Positions 1 to 11,704 of a stretch of 64,000 nt of DNA are shown here, one piece after another (position 1 is the first letter of the stretch; every line of letters starts with the position of its first letter). The DNA is from Sodiomyces alkalinus F11 (taxonomy: Eukaryota > Ascomycota > Sordariomycetes > Glomerellales > Plectosphaerellaceae): NCBI RefSeq assembly GCF_003711515.1, contig NW_021167079.1, positions 547,471 through 611,470 of the forward strand. Direction: 5' to 3'. A model generated the notes under the pieces. That model was not told where the DNA came from. It made no database searches and saw nothing but the letters and a program-made list of their open reading frames with translations. The translations under genes were made by a program, and so were the position numbers.

Positions 1-2
1 AG

Positions 3-1139
3 TTGGCAGGCCATGGCTCCGACCTCATCTCCCCGCTGCTACGATTGTTACAGACAGAGTACTGTATGGAAGCACTCCGGGTGTTGGACAACATCATGAC
101 CATGTCGGGGAGTGCCATGGACAAACAGCACCTGCGAATGAGCATGACGCGGTCGACGTCCAAGACGATCCGAAAGGAATACGAGCGTACGCAGAGTCTC
201 TTCGGTATCCCGGAGTCGTCTGGCTGGGCCATTCCCATGCCTGCAAAGAAGACGGACTCGACGCGTGCCAACATCCATGCCGCGTTTTACATGTGCCAGA
301 ATGCCGAGGGGACCATGGCCGACGTCTCCTCGACGCCGGATGTCGAGTTCCACGCCGACGACTTCACGTATGGCTACTTCCAGATGCTGCCCGATCGGAC
401 AGATACGATGGTGTCGGATGAGGGTCGGGGGAACGGAGGTATCATGGGCGACATTGTGAATAAGCTAGACAGTCTGGACGACTTCTTCGACGATCTAGGC
501 GTCAGCCCACCGCCGAGCGAAGGCCGGTCGTCGAGGACCGTGACCGAGTTCTCACCAGACACGTACGAGTCGGGGCCGCAGCTATACGACGAGCAGATTC
601 TCCCCATCCTCCACCAAGTCTCGGAGAACGCGACGTTCCAGAACGGATTCACCGACAGGCCCCCCTTTTCCAGGGAGCCGAGCATCTCCAACACCATGAC
701 GCCGGGTGCCTTCCAGGCGGCGGCGGCGGCGGCAGCGGCAGCGGCAGCGACGACGACGACAGCACCCCGGCCACCACTGCACACGAGGTCCATAACTTCG
801 CCTTCGGCGCCGGCGTCCTACCAGCCTCACATCAGCGAGTTCACGTCCGATGACGAATACAATACCGAGGACGTGTTCTCGGACGCCGACGACGAGAGGC
901 CGAACGCGGATAGTGGCGAGAGTTCGTTTTCCCTGGAGAGCATGATCCAGCCGATTGCGCAGAGCACGCGGACGCGCATCCGCCGCCTGACGGGTGGGAG
1001 GACGCGCGAGGCGGATCGGGCGCGCGAGCTGTTGCGGGCTGAGCGCGCGGCGCCCCCGACGCCGGTTCCCAAATTGCCGGCTAACCTGTTCACCTCTAAA
1101 CAGGCGCAGCCTCCGTATTCACAGGGGGCTATGTTATAG
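3..1139 (+). CDS. PAG1: Cell morphogenesis protein PAG1/Tao3 (Furry family), C-terminal end
   Basis: The reading frame is open to the left edge and ends at TAG, so this is only the last 378 or so residues of a much larger protein. The opening segment (ISPLLRLLQTEYCMEALRVL and the following MDKQHLRMSM stretch) is what I recognise as the conserved C-terminal region of fungal PAG1/Tao3/Mor2 proteins. These are very large HEAT-like scaffolds of the RAM/MOR (NDR kinase) pathway that control polarised growth and septation at the cell cortex. After about residue 150 the protein becomes low-complexity: acidic patches (DSLDDFFDDLG), an 11-residue poly-Ala run followed by Thr (about nt 718-762), and an Arg-rich tail. 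No intron is seen in this part. Codon use and GC content match the neighbouring gene, with no sign of RIP. The assignment rests on recalled family resemblance of the first 100 residues. Confidence 0.8.
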   Translation: MAGHGSDLISPLLRLLQTEYCMEALRVLDNIMTMSGSAMDKQHLRMSMTRSTSKTIRKEYERTQSLFGIPESSGWAIPMPAKKTDSTRANIHAAFYMCQNAEGTMADVSSTPDVEFHADDFTYGYFQMLPDRTDTMVSDEGRGNGGIMGDIVNKLDSLDDFFDDLGVSPPPSEGRSSRTVTEFSPDTYESGPQLYDEQILPILHQVSENATFQNGFTDRPPFSREPSISNTMTPGAFQAAAAAAAAAAATTTTAPRPPLHTRSITSPSAPASYQPHISEFTSDDEYNTEDVFSDADDERPNADSGESSFSLESMIQPIAQSTRTRIRRLTGGRTREADRARELLRAERAAPPTPVPKLPANLFTSKQAQPPYSQGAML

Positions 1140-1907
1140 GAGGCCGCGTATTTATCTGACTTGCGATCTCTCCGTGAGGACAACTTACGGGATATTGTAA
1201 TCGTGACTACAGGAGGATAGTATACGGGGGTGTCCGTCACGTCAAAGATGGAACTTCACATCTACTTGATCAGGGGCTCATAATAGCAGAATAATAGAGA
1301 TGCGGACATACACCGCGAGGAAAGCGAAGAGCTGGTACATTTCTTACTCGTGTCTGGTTTGGATTCACGGTAGCATGAAAAGGGGAGGGAGCTGTCCTTG
1401 GGATGAGGCGTTACCTTTTTTTTCTTTCTTTTCTTCTTTTTTTCTCCCGTGATTCCCTAGTAATGTCACGATTCTTGGTCATTTTCATGAGAAGTATTAA
1501 GTGGCGAAGAAATACCATTAATTAAAGTCCTGAGCTTGGTCACTGTCGGACGTTGATGGCCTCGAACACTGATATCGTGGAGGATTTAAGGGGGAGGACC
1601 ACCAGAATAAACCCCTTTAAAAAAGAAAAACAAAACAAAACAAAACAAAACAAAATAAAATAAAATAAAATCAATAACCAACCAGCATAAGGAACCCACT
1701 ATTACCCGCCTCACACTAACTCACATCGGGTCTTATCGAAAGCGGTCAATCCCGGCAGAATCTTTTTATTTTCCTTACATTAAATCGCATTTTCCCCAGC
1801 AGGTCCGGCCTCGTCCCTTAGGTGGGGATATTTTGCTATTTTTGCGAAGACATGCCACATCTTCAGATCACAGATATACCTGGCGGCACAAATTCAGTTC
1901 TTCTAGA
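1140..1907 (+). promoter_or_regulatory. Intergenic region: PAG1 3' UTR and URB1 promoter/5' leader
   Basis: There is no gene in these 768 bases. They must hold the terminator of the upstream gene and the promoter of the next, since both are transcribed rightward. Visible landmarks are a T/C-rich tract at about 1409-1447, typical of fungal promoters, and an A-rich pentanucleotide microsatellite at about 1620-1671. No clear TATA box can be singled out. Confidence 0.5.
1620..1672. repeat. (AAAAC)n/(AAAAT)n microsatellite
   Basis: A run of AAAAC units passes into AAAAT units, about ten in all, roughly 240 bp upstream of the URB1 start. It is a simple A-rich repeat in the promoter region; poly(dA)-like tracts of this kind tend to exclude nucleosomes. 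Confidence 0.85.
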
Positions 1908-4900
1908 ATGAGCAAGCGGCAACTCAGGGACGTCGATGGTCCGAACGGCGGCCGCAAGAGACAAAGATTGGTCCACGAGACGCCGACATTCGAGGAGATT
2001 CACACGGGTCGCCAATTGCGACAGCTCCTATCTTTCGACCAGGATCTGAAGCGAGCGAGGCATGGTAGGTCGAACAATCCCGTCTGCAAGGATGTGCTTA
2101 TTACTATGCTATCTCACATGGTATGGTATCGTATAACTAACTAATGCCCACCTACCTTCTTCTTCGCAGGCATCCAATCCCTCAAAGTCTTCCTAGATAA
2201 GTTCGCCTCCGACACGAACGAGAATAACCAACAACGCCTCGCCCTACTCAGGGAATACCTCGAATCAGAAAGACCCCGAATCGCGAGCGAAGATGCGGTG
2301 TATCTATCCGACCTCATGGAGACCTGGGCGTTCGGCTCCCAGGTCCACAACGACAGCATCACGGCCGCCGTGCCCGCCGTTCTCGCGCTGCTCCTCCAGA
2401 TCATCTCGGGGTCTCTAGACCTGCTACCCGACGCCACGGGCATTGCGCAGACTCTCCTCCAAGAGAGGCAACTGAAGCTCATAGCGAGGAACCTCTCGGC
2501 GTCCAAGGGGAGCGGCTTCATCATCTCGCCCACGCTGCGTCTCCTGCGCGAGGTCGCCTCGCTCGACGGCGGTGCGCTGGCAAGACGGCTGTTCAGGGCG
2601 CGGGATTTCACATTCGCCTCCTTCGCGCGGAACCTCGAGGTGCGGAACTCGACCGACAGCGGACCCGAGGACCCCACGAAGCCTTCGGTCCGGACGAATG
2701 CCATCAAGCTTTTCATGACGTGCCTGAAATTCCTGCCGGGGGACGCGAAGAAGGAGTTGCTGATGCAGAAGGAGGTCGTCTCGCATTTGACGTTCCTGCT
2801 CAAGGAGGATCCGGCTTACTTGATCGTCGACATGCTGCAGACGCTGAAGAAGCACGTCCTGATGGATGACGAGGTCGCCCGCGAGGCCAAATTCCGAGCG
2901 TTCGGGACCAAAACCCTGGATCGCCTGGCGGGTCTCTACAGCTACAGGCACGATGAGGAAGCGGAAGGTCGACCGTCGGTCAAAGACACGGTGCACGGTT
3001 TTCTCATTCACGCGTGCACGACCCCGGGCTCGGGGATTCTATACACGGGGACCGGGCTGTACCCCAAAGACGCCAAAGGCAGAGACGCGATTACGCAAGA
3101 CGTGAAGGACTCGGACGACTTTGCTCTCGAGAGGGTCGGCTGGCTGGACAAGTACAGGGATGAGGTGCCCGTGGCCAACTTCGTGCTGGACGAGTTTATC
3201 CAGAAGATGCGCCCGTGGTCGAGTCTGAGGCAGAGCGAGCTGATTGTGGCCATCTTCGCGGCGGCACCGGAGCTCGCCGCCAGCTACTTTCTGGCGAACA
3301 GTGCCTTTTCGTTCGAACCGAAGCTGTCCATGACGTGGATCGGATACGCGACGTTCATTTTCGACACGGTCCAGCTGCCGATACCCAGGTATTTCGGTAA
3401 CAGGTCGAGGTATCACCGGATCCCCCCCCCGACGTGGGTGCTCCTGGGCAACATCCTCCCAGCGCCGCTGAAGCAGAAGGATTTGGTTCGAAGTTTATCG
3501 AGCGACTCGAACCTCATATCCTTCTTCGCCACACGTATATTAATCCTGGCTCTGCAGAAGCTGAGGGAGGCCCTGCGGATGCACCGGGAGGCGGCCGACG
3601 GCGCCGCGAACAAGTCCATATGGGAAGCCGCGGCCCGTCGGCTTGTCGACGAGTTCTGCCAGAGGATACCGGACATGAAAGAGGTCACGAAATGCTACAA
3701 GGCCATCCCCGAGGAGGAGAACGTGCTGCAACGGGAAGCCGCGAGCCGGCTGTTGCTACTGTACTACGAGGTGATCCCGCAGATGGCGCTGATGGCCAAC
3801 TACGACGTGTCGTCCTCGCTCCTCGACGCGCTGGGCCGGCTCGAGAACATGAGGGAGGACCAGCGGGACCAGCAGGAGCAAGCGCTCGGGTTGATGGAGC
3901 TGGAGAACCTGCTCGCTATTGCGGGATACTCGCCCGGCATGCGGTGGTTCGCCAAGGCCGAGGGACTGGGCACTTCGCCGTTCGTCGCCCTGCTACGCGT
4001 GTACGCCGGTGTCTCCCAAGAACGGTCGCTGGCCAGGCTCCGAGAGGTGCTCGAGTTTGTTTCCACGCAGAACCAGGTGGTCCAGAGTAAAAATGGGCCG
4101 GGTTTGCTTTTCTGCGTGCCGCGGGAGGTAGGGAAGAAGCATGGGGACATGCTGTGGAAGTTTCTCGACAATTGCGTGAACAGGTGCGCCATCTCTCCTC
4201 TCAAGTATATGGACTTGATGGAGGAGATCATCGAGGCGGGGGGATCGCCGTCAAGGTCGCAGCCGCGCTCGCCTGTTAGCTTGGTCCTGGTGACGATGGT
4301 CGAGCAGGCCCCTTTTGCGGCCAAGGACGCGAGCGCTGAGCAGATGGAGGCACTCGTCAGAATCCTTTCATCGTTTTTGGGTTATGCCAAACGATCGGGA
4401 GAGAACGAACGGGTGATCGACGTCCTTGCGGAGAGGCTGAATACTCTGCTTCATGCTCCCGCTAAGGTCAAGCCACGGTTTAAAGCCGCTTTGCTTGATG
4501 CTGATGCTGATGCTGATGCTGATGCTGATGACGACGATTCCTCAAAATCCAACGACTCTGGCGTGAAGACCACTTCCTCCAAGGCTGACCACCACGCTGC
4601 TGAGCAGCCAACGACCAAAGCACTCGGCGATGGCCGTCTCGAAGCCATTCTTCAGGCGCCCTTGCACGCGGAAGAGGACAACTCGGCGCTCTCCAAGTGG
4701 GTCACCAAGTCCATTGACGACCTGGTGGACGGGGAATACATCCCGGCGCTGATGCGTCTGTTGTGGTCGGAGCATTTGAGCATCAGGCAAGAAGCACTCA
4801 CAAACCTGCTCAAGATGGCGGCCAAGATCAAAGAGTCGTCGTACGAGGAAAAGGACCAGCTCTGGCTCCTCCTCTCCGAGCTGGCCGAGTCGTCCAAGGG

Positions 4901-5489
4901 CCTCGTGCCATCGGGCCCCGTCGCGTCGCCGTTAGTGGCGTTCGCGCTCCATTCCGTCGACATCATCAAGAACCCGCTGCACTGCCTCTACCCGAAAGTC
5001 AACATGTACCTGACGCGGTCGCCGGTGTGGCCGGCCGACAAGATGCCGCTGGCGCACGACATCTTCCACGGCGAGCCGTCCCCGGACGACAGGTACTACA
5101 CGGAGGTCAGCTGGCTGCTGACGTACCTGCTCGACGGGCTCCGGACGCGGGCGGACCTGGCGGTGTTCCACCACAAGAAGTGGTTCGAGAAGGTGCTGGG
5201 CCTGGCGGCGAACCCGTACATGCGGACGAACCTCGTGACGAGGGTGCTGCGGGTCGTGTACCGGGCGACGGAGATTGAGGGGGGGAGCACGACGCTGGTG
5301 ACGAGGTTTGGGATCGTGAGCTGGTTGGAGGCGCAGGAGGCCGTGCGGATGGAGCAAGGGGGCGGGAGCGAGGAGGAGGCGCGGCTCCTGAGGGCGCTGC
5401 GGAGGAGGGTGTGGGAGACGTGCGATCAGGGGAGGGTAGGGAGGTGGAGCAAGGGAGAGATCAGTGAAGAGTCCATGAGAGCGGCTTAA
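1908..5489 (+). CDS. URB1: Nucleolar pre-ribosomal-associated protein 1 (URB1/Npa1)
   Basis: Two exons, 1908-2064 and 2170-5489, join in frame to give about 1158 residues ending at TAA. URB1/Npa1 acts in the nucleolus in early pre-60S particles and is needed for 25S rRNA maturation and snoRNP handling. The start at 1908 opens with MSKRQLRDVDGPNGGRKRQR, a basic nuclear-type N-terminus. The segment from about residue 90 to 430 (DLMETWAFGSQVHNDSI, then FMTCLKFLPGDAKKELL) fits the Npa1 N-terminal domain. The last 250 residues (PLHCLYPKVNMYLTRSPVW onward) fit the URB1 C-terminal domain. A poly(Asp-Ala) and acidic linker sits near residue 825-840. It is shorter than the 1700-plus residues of the yeast protein, as I would expect for filamentous ascomycetes. 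The gene is GC-rich and shows no RIP although the first transposon is only 229 bp downstream. Confidence 0.85.
2065..2169 (+). other. Spliceosomal intron of URB1 (105 bp)
   Basis: The 5' site reads GTAGGT, the 3' site CGCAG, with a pyrimidine-rich stretch before it and a branch site within ACTAACTAAT at about 2136-2145. Removing it joins ...KRARH with GIQSLKVFLDKF in one frame (phase 1), whereas the unspliced frame hits a stop at about 2142. The length and consensus sites are typical of ascomycete introns. Confidence 0.88.
4494..4536 (+). repeat. In-frame GATGCT microsatellite in URB1
   Basis: About six repeats of a GATGCT hexamer encode an Asp-Ala run followed by four Asp, between the helical repeat body and the C-terminal domain. 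It keeps frame, so it is probably a length-variable acidic linker. Confidence 0.85.
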
Positions 5490-5717
5490 AAAAGACGAAC
5501 CTTTATCTGTATCCCTATGGTGGGGATAAGGAGAAAATCAATCAATCAATAAATAAATAAATAAAAAATGAATGAAATATATTATCCAAGGGTTATTAGA
5601 CGGGTCGTCTTACCTAATAAGTGAGGTTGTCGCGGCTTCGACCACTCCTTCACCTTAGGGGTACCCTAGTGTACTTTGTAGGTCTGGTGGGTAAGGGCCA
5701 ACCAAGGTCACACAAGT
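5490..5717. other. URB1 3' flank and border of the repeat island
   Basis: This short unique stretch holds the URB1 3' UTR. It includes AATC/AATA tetranucleotide repeats at about 5535-5570 that could act in polyadenylation. It ends with the caagt target-site duplication (5713-5717) of the first retrotransposon. CpA and TpG are still common here and drop sharply at 5718. Confidence 0.7.
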
Positions 5718-5921
5718 TGTCAGATAAAGCGTAGTCAAAATCGTCGCAAAAATAGGTCAAAATTGATTAAGGCAATTGTGTACTCTTATAACTGTCTTAG
5801 ACTGTCAGGGAAACGCTGCCACCGTATTTTATATAGTGCAGATTCTATAAGCATCTACCCGGATTATACTCTTAGTAATCCGGCCTATTACATAACCGAA
5901 AAGACTATAGTCTACTCGATA
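5718..5921 (-). repeat. 3' LTR of element A
   Basis: This is the LTR next to the polypurine tract. Compared with the other LTR of A it is strongly mutated at its outer end (gtctactcgata here against gtctgttcgaca there), all C-to-T or G-to-A changes. Confidence 0.92.
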
Positions 5922-5998
5922 CACCCCCTAATCGCCCTAAACGTTAGTTAGGCGATTAAAGCTATTCGTAATCGGTAGATAATCTAGCTATATAATCT

Positions 5999-8900
5999 AT
6001 TCGCTATAGCCGCCCTTAAATTCATCCTCTAGGTCCTCTAAATATTCTATCCGGACTTCCTCTAGCTATTTCTGCTATAACCGTTCCCGTATATCCATCA
6101 CGCCTACCTAGGACCTGAATATCTTAAATTTCTCGCTATATAACGCCTTCGTTAATCCGTCTACCACTATTTCCACGCTCGTAATATACGTTATAAGTAT
6201 TTACCCTTATTTCTTTACTTAACGTAACTAGTGGCCGTGGATATCGATATAGCGGAGGCGTGTTATTAACGTGCTAATCTCTTAATTAACTAATCGAATC
6301 GTTTAGTTATTATCGTATAAGATCCTTAATTCCGGATCGTTAAATTCCACTCCTATACTAAGTAATAGGCGTTATATAAAGATACCCTCTTTTACACCTT
6401 ATACTAACGCTAATAGCTCTGCTTCCGTTATGGACGTTATAACCGTATCCTGCTTATTAGCGCGCCACGCTATTATACCGCTAAATAAGCGTATCACGTA
6501 TGCTTAACTGCTCTTTCGATTAAGGGTATTATCGGTAAATAAGGCGTTAGTATAGATTTCGATAGTATCGCTACCCCCTAGTTCTAACGTAAACGATTAG
6601 CTATTAATTAGATAAAGGATTAGATAATCGGCGGCCTTATAGTGAATAGGCACTGGATTAACGTTAAACCGGTATAGCCTAAATACTATAAACGCGATAT
6701 TAGGCCACGATATCACTACTACGTATAGTATAAATCCTATCTTCCGTTAATAGCTTTTAACGTTAGTTAAGGTCCCTGAATAGGGCAGTAGCTCTATAAC
6801 CTTAATTAGGTGTATTAGGCGATAGTTACTGCTATACTTACTATTCGGCTTTAATAGGCGTTCTAACTTAGTAACGTAGTCGTGTTATAATAGCTAGATT
6901 TTACGGGCGACGCGGTCGCGAATAAACTTAATACTAAGGAAGCACTATAGAGGATCGCCACCTTATAGGTTATAGTAGCATTATAGGTTATTAACGGCCT
7001 GCTTTATCTACGCCTTATATTATTCCTTATAAGTAATAACGATATCGTTAACGTAGAAGAATAGGATTAAACCGCGGCGTAGAAAATAACACGGTTCTTA
7101 TAGCATTATCTAGAAGCCGTCCGCTAAAAGGATAGCCGAGAAGTGCTTTTACTAAAATAGTAAAGACTCCTTAAGTCTATATAATGCCTTGTTTAGGTGT
7201 AAATAACTCCTAGGGGCTAGAAAGTCTGGCGGCGGGTATATAAAGATATTGTGGGAGAGGGGCGCGTATATAAACGCGTTTATAACGTTAAATTATGATA
7301 GCGTAAGGTTAAATCGGGCGGCGATAGCTATTAACGCGCGGAATGATTATCCGGCTAGTATTACTGCGTACGTCTCCTTAAGCGAGGATTAATACTGCTA
7401 ATCTCCTCGTACTATAAGCCTTACCTTATATTTATATAGAAATCTATGCTTATCGAACTTATATACTATCACCTATATCGAATTAAGAACCTAATATCTA
7501 TCTACTACGGACGCCGGTACCCGTATCTATGACCCTATCTCCTCGTGGCTCCGTAGGTGGTCTTCTTATACCTATCAGAATAGGTGGCCGTAAGGGTATA
7601 AGGGTATATCGTAAGGGTTCTTCGGAGGAGGAGGGAGGTCTTTACGGTAGATCTTTATGGCCGCCGGGGTAACCGCCGGAGTACCCGCCGAAGTAACCGC
7701 CGGGGTTATATTTCCCGAGATAGCCTCCTAGGATATGCTTCCGGTGGTTACCGCCGGGCCGTGGATTCGCGGGGTATTATTAAGCGTCGCTATAACGCTA
7801 TAGGCGTGGACCTTTTTAACCGTAATTTAGTTAGCGGAGTCCTATTTAATATATATATATTAGGTGCGTAACGGCTAGCGTTAAATACTATAACCTAATA
7901 GTCTCTTTTCCAGCTATCTCCTTACTTAATTAGTCGCGCTCCCTTATCTATAAGGAGCCCTATAGCTATAATTATAGGGGTATTATAGCACCGTGTTCCG
8001 TTATCCTAAAACCCTACGGCCGTAAGGGTATTATGGTTTTCTAATATAACGGCTGCTATTAGCGTTATAACCGATAACGGGGTTACTAGTAGAGTAGGAA
8101 GTAATAGATCGGGCGGATATAGATAGTGATTAGGCGCTATACCGGCTAAATCACACTATTCGTGACCTATATCTTATTCTAATTAACTTAAGATAGCCTC
8201 CTCCACCCCCTTACGGCCGGGTATTACGGACTATAACCTTAACGGTAAAGCCGTCGAGGAAGGGGACCCGGGGGCGTTTATCCCCGGATCTAATAATTTA
8301 AAATATGTAGTTATATAAAAGGGGGGGTCCTTAGCTTATACGTCCGTAAACGGCCGTAAATATCTAGCCCTCTCCTACTCGATCTAACTAATTAGGTCTT
8401 TTAATTACTCCTCGGTTAATTAACGGAGGTCGTCCTTAAAGGTGGCGATATCGCCGTTAAAGAAGGCGCGTTCGTTAAAATCCATATCGCGCGTTCGAAT
8501 AACGCGGTTATAGCGGCGTAGGCCAGGCACCCAGATACGGAAGATATTAGTAGAATCGTAGCCGATAAGGTAGCCGATATATACGCGTAGAGCGATACGA
8601 TTTAATAGCTTATTAGCCACCTTTTAGGCGTCCTTTATTATCGCGTACGCCTTATAGCCGTAGGCTTAAAGGTGTAATAAAATCGGCTTCTTTTTAAAGA
8701 GGACCTTATATAGCGTTTTCTAATCCTTATTATTATACTGCCTTTATAGCGTTCGGTTATAGACGTACGCGGCCATAGGAATAGCCGTAGGCTATATAAA
8801 CGGCGGCAGTTTTATATAGATATTCATCGCATAACCTTTTAAGATAACCACGGCAGTAGCGCGTTCGACACCCCCGTTCTACGCTTAAGTATCGGTAGTA

Positions 8901-11140
8901 GATACCTCTAAAAGGATACCCTCGTTATGCAGGAATTAGGTGATATCGTGGGATTAAGTTAGCTTGTTATCAGATTCGAAAACGCGCACCTTATAGCCTA
9001 ACTAGCAGTCTACCCAGGCGAGGAATTCCTTTATTATTACGAGGATATCCACTACTAGCTTACTCTTTATAACGTAGGTGGCCTTAAAACCACTATAACG
9101 GTCGGTGAAAAATATAAACCGCGAGTCTCCGTCGGATATTCGGTTAAAATCCGTGAAATTAATTGCCTACCGCTCCCCTATAGAAGCAGGTGCGTTATAA
9201 GGGTGCCTACTAACGTGCTGCTTTATCTTTATAAGCTCGTAGGCCTCGTAGTTAATAGTTATTAGTCCCTTGATTTTAAACCCCTGCGTCTGCTCTTCTA
9301 GGTGCCGAAGTGGTTTAGGGCCTACGTGCCCTAGCCGTAGATACTATAGGATGCCCTCTATAGTACTTAAATATCGTATCGTTAATTTATAGACGGCTTT
9401 TCGGGTAGTAGAAGAAGAAGAAGAGCCTAGAAAAGCAGCCGTAGATCGGTTAGAGGGCACGTATTTAATAACGGTTTAATCGAAGCGGTGACTTAGCTAG
9501 CATAGTATAGATCTATCGGAACGCCGAATACAGTTATTTAGTGGCTTCTAATCCTACTAGTATCCTCGAAGATATAGGCGTTAGTTAGAAATTAAATTAT
9601 AGGTAAAATCCTTATAGTATACGATATTTAATAGCCTGAAATCGAGGCCTCCTATTAGTCCGTTTAATCTCACGGTTATATTACCGTAACCTTTAATAGG
9701 CAAGGATAAACTGCCTACGACTACGTAGTCTCCTAGCGTAGCGGGTATAAAATCAGAAAAACGGGAAAAGTCGTTAAATATATAAATAGTAGCGCCGGAA
9801 TTAAGGATAGCAGAGGTTCGAAGAGGGTAACTAGTAGTAGTGCTAGCCGTAAAGGTGGCGGCGTGGGAGACGCCGTTATGGACGCTACTATAGTTAAGTC
9901 ACGCCTTTTTAAGCTATACAGAGTCCCGGCTTATATCCTTCTTCACCTTCTTTACGGCGCGTAGTTCTTCCACTTCCGCACATAGTAAGGGGTCGTATTT
10001 AAGGATCCGTTAGACGGTTATTTTAGTACTCTTAAAGGGTGTCTAATCGTTATATACCGTATCCGGGAATACATAGAAGTAGGCGTTAATATCGTGGCCA
10101 GGTATAGCGTATATGCGGTAGATCTAACCTCTTTATAGAGTAGATTAACGGCGTTTAGAAGAGGAACGGTTAGGTAAAGCAGCTAAAGGTATAGCTATAG
10201 ATACCGCGGTAGTAGGATTCTTAGCTTTATTCTTCCCACGGTCGCCCTTCTTACGGGGCTTAGCCGTGGCCTCTAAGGTATCTTTACCCTTTTCGCTTCC
10301 GGTATATAGTACAGGGAATACTATAGCGCGGTGGCTACCGCGTTTTTCTTAATCTTTAAGTCTAGTGTTAATATACTTCTAGCCGAGAGTGTGAAAGTCT
10401 TCGGGTATAACTACTTAGTTATCTATAAGGCGTCCCTCGGCCTTAGTCTAATCGCGGCCGGTATAGGGGCGTATACCTAAAGAAATCTATAACCTATATA
10501 TACGTGGCAGGCTTCGAACCGGTATCTTTATAGCTTTATAGCAGTAGCTACCACTTATCTAACCACTCCCCGAGCTTTTTAAGGCTATTTATAGGGTACC
10601 GTGCATGCTTAATATACTCTTCGTGGGTGTCGGTTTAGCGGGTGGCCAGGTATTAATCCGTATCGTATTTAACGGCTTCGTACACCTCATAAGGCGTGCC
10701 TCCTCGTAGTAGTTATCTACCGCTTTAGTCGATAGTATTAACCTGCTAGGTCAGTATGGCGTTAATCCCCTTTAGGTAGCTATCGTATTATATTTATAGG
10801 ATCTTCTAGCGCGCGATTTTAACATCGTATACTTTCTGGCCGGTGTCTATAAGGTCGAGATATTACGTAGGCGTATGCTTAGGTGTTATAGAGGGAAAAG
10901 AGCCGTAATCCGGTATTATAGGCTCCTCGGGGAACTAAGTCGGATCGACTAGGCAGAGAAACCTCTATATATTATTATAGATGGTAACCAATTCGTATAG
11001 GCGTCGCTAAAGCTCCTAATCCTTATAGGTTTTATACATAATAGGGCTAAGATACGATATCTTAATAGTTATTTATAGATTAACACGCTATATTGGCGTA
11101 GCTAGATAGCTTCTTAAATCGGTAGTAGTGGTAAAAGGGT
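5999..11140 (-). pseudogene. Decayed copia gag-pol polyprotein of element A
   Basis: Reading the - strand through TAG/TAA stops gives a copia order: gag at about 11140-10350, aspartic protease near 9850-9770, integrase core about 9250-8700, a post-integrase segment at 8620-8420, RT with its catalytic box at about 7050-7026 (FYVNDIVIT, one of the two Asp changed to Asn), and RNase H at about 6560-6050. The post-integrase piece (NIFRIWVPGLRRYNRVIRTR) is a clear copia signature. No intact frame longer than about 90 codons remains, so the element cannot make its own proteins. Domain borders are estimates made by eye. Confidence 0.85.
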
Positions 11141-11184
11141 AGGTAAAATAGGTATATCTTCACTTAGTAAGTAAGACTCTGAAT

Positions 11185-11388
11185 TATCAGATAAAGCGTA
11201 GTTAAAATCATCGTAAAAATAGGTTAAAATTAATTAAGGTAATTATATACTCTTATAACTGTCTTAGACCGTCAGGGAAACGCTGCCACCGTATTGTATA
11301 TAGTGCAGATTCTGTAAGCGTCTACCCGGATTATACTCTTAGCAATCCGGCCTATTACGTAACCGAAAAGACTGTGGTCTGTTCGACA
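11185..11388 (-). repeat. 5' LTR of element A
   Basis: This 204-bp LTR is inverted relative to the LTR of element B at 11459-11663. Its outer half, next to the spacer, keeps many CpA/TpG sites (actgtggtctgttcgaca) that are mutated in the partner LTR. Confidence 0.92.
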
Positions 11389-11458
11389 CAAGTCGCCCCC
11401 CTTCCAAAAGGATCTTTGCCCCTCTTGCCAAGGTACCGTACCTTAGGGTGCTGAGCTG
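11389..11458. other. 70-bp unique spacer between head-to-head elements A and B
   Basis: This is a remnant of the pre-insertion sequence. It begins with the caagt duplication of A and ends with the agctg duplication of B. It is not AT-shifted. It forms the loop of an inverted repeat at least 700 bp per arm, because the 5' ends of A and B face each other. Confidence 0.85.
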
Positions 11459-11663
11459 TGTCGAACAGACCACAGTCTTTTCGGTTACGTAATAGGCCGG
11501 ATTGCCAAGAGTATAATCCGGGTGGACGCTTACAGAATCTGCACCATATAAAATACGGTGGCAGCGTTTCCCTGACGGTCTAAGATAGTTATAATTATAC
11601 ATAATTGCCTCAATCAAATTTTGACCTATTTTTGTGACGATTTTGACTACGCTTTATCTGATA
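11459..11663 (+). repeat. 5' LTR of element B
   Basis: It starts TGTCGAACAG and ends CTGATA (from CTGACA). It is one of the least mutated LTRs here. Just inside, ATTAAGGGTCTTACTTAC is shared with element A and contains the small palindrome ACTTACTAAGT; a primer-binding site would lie here but I cannot name the tRNA. Confidence 0.92.
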
Positions 11664-11704
11664 ATTAAGGGTCTTACTTACTAAGTAAAGATATACCTAT
11701 TTTA

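Larger units (their letters stand above)
5718..11388 (-). mobile_element. Element A: complete Ty1/copia-type LTR retrotransposon, RIP-mutated
   Basis: The 5671-bp element has two 204-bp LTRs and perfect 5-bp duplications caagt (5713-5717 and 11389-11393). Each LTR starts TGTCGAACAG (or its mutated form TATCGA) and ends ATCTGACA in element orientation. The polypurine tract TTAGGGGGTG lies against the left LTR on the - strand, so the element reads right to left. The order gag, protease, integrase, RT and RNase H identifies the copia class. Element B on the other side of a 70-bp spacer is the same family in inverse orientation. Confidence 0.93.

Noticed and set aside
374..830. Ala- and Arg-rich - strand frames of 82-139 codons opposite the PAG1 end
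   Set aside because: They are shadows of a GC-rich coding region, including the poly-Ala codons; the + strand frame is the conserved one.
2141..5357. Many - strand and alternative + strand frames of 60-220 codons over URB1
   Set aside because: They are shadows of the GC-rich URB1 exon with Arg/Pro/Gly-biased composition and no conserved motif.
11339..11617. 92-codon - strand frame across the A/B junction
   Set aside because: It spans two facing LTRs and the spacer; the similar frames at 5763-5951 and 38101-38301 are the same LTR sequence. It is chance openness of the LTR, not a gene.
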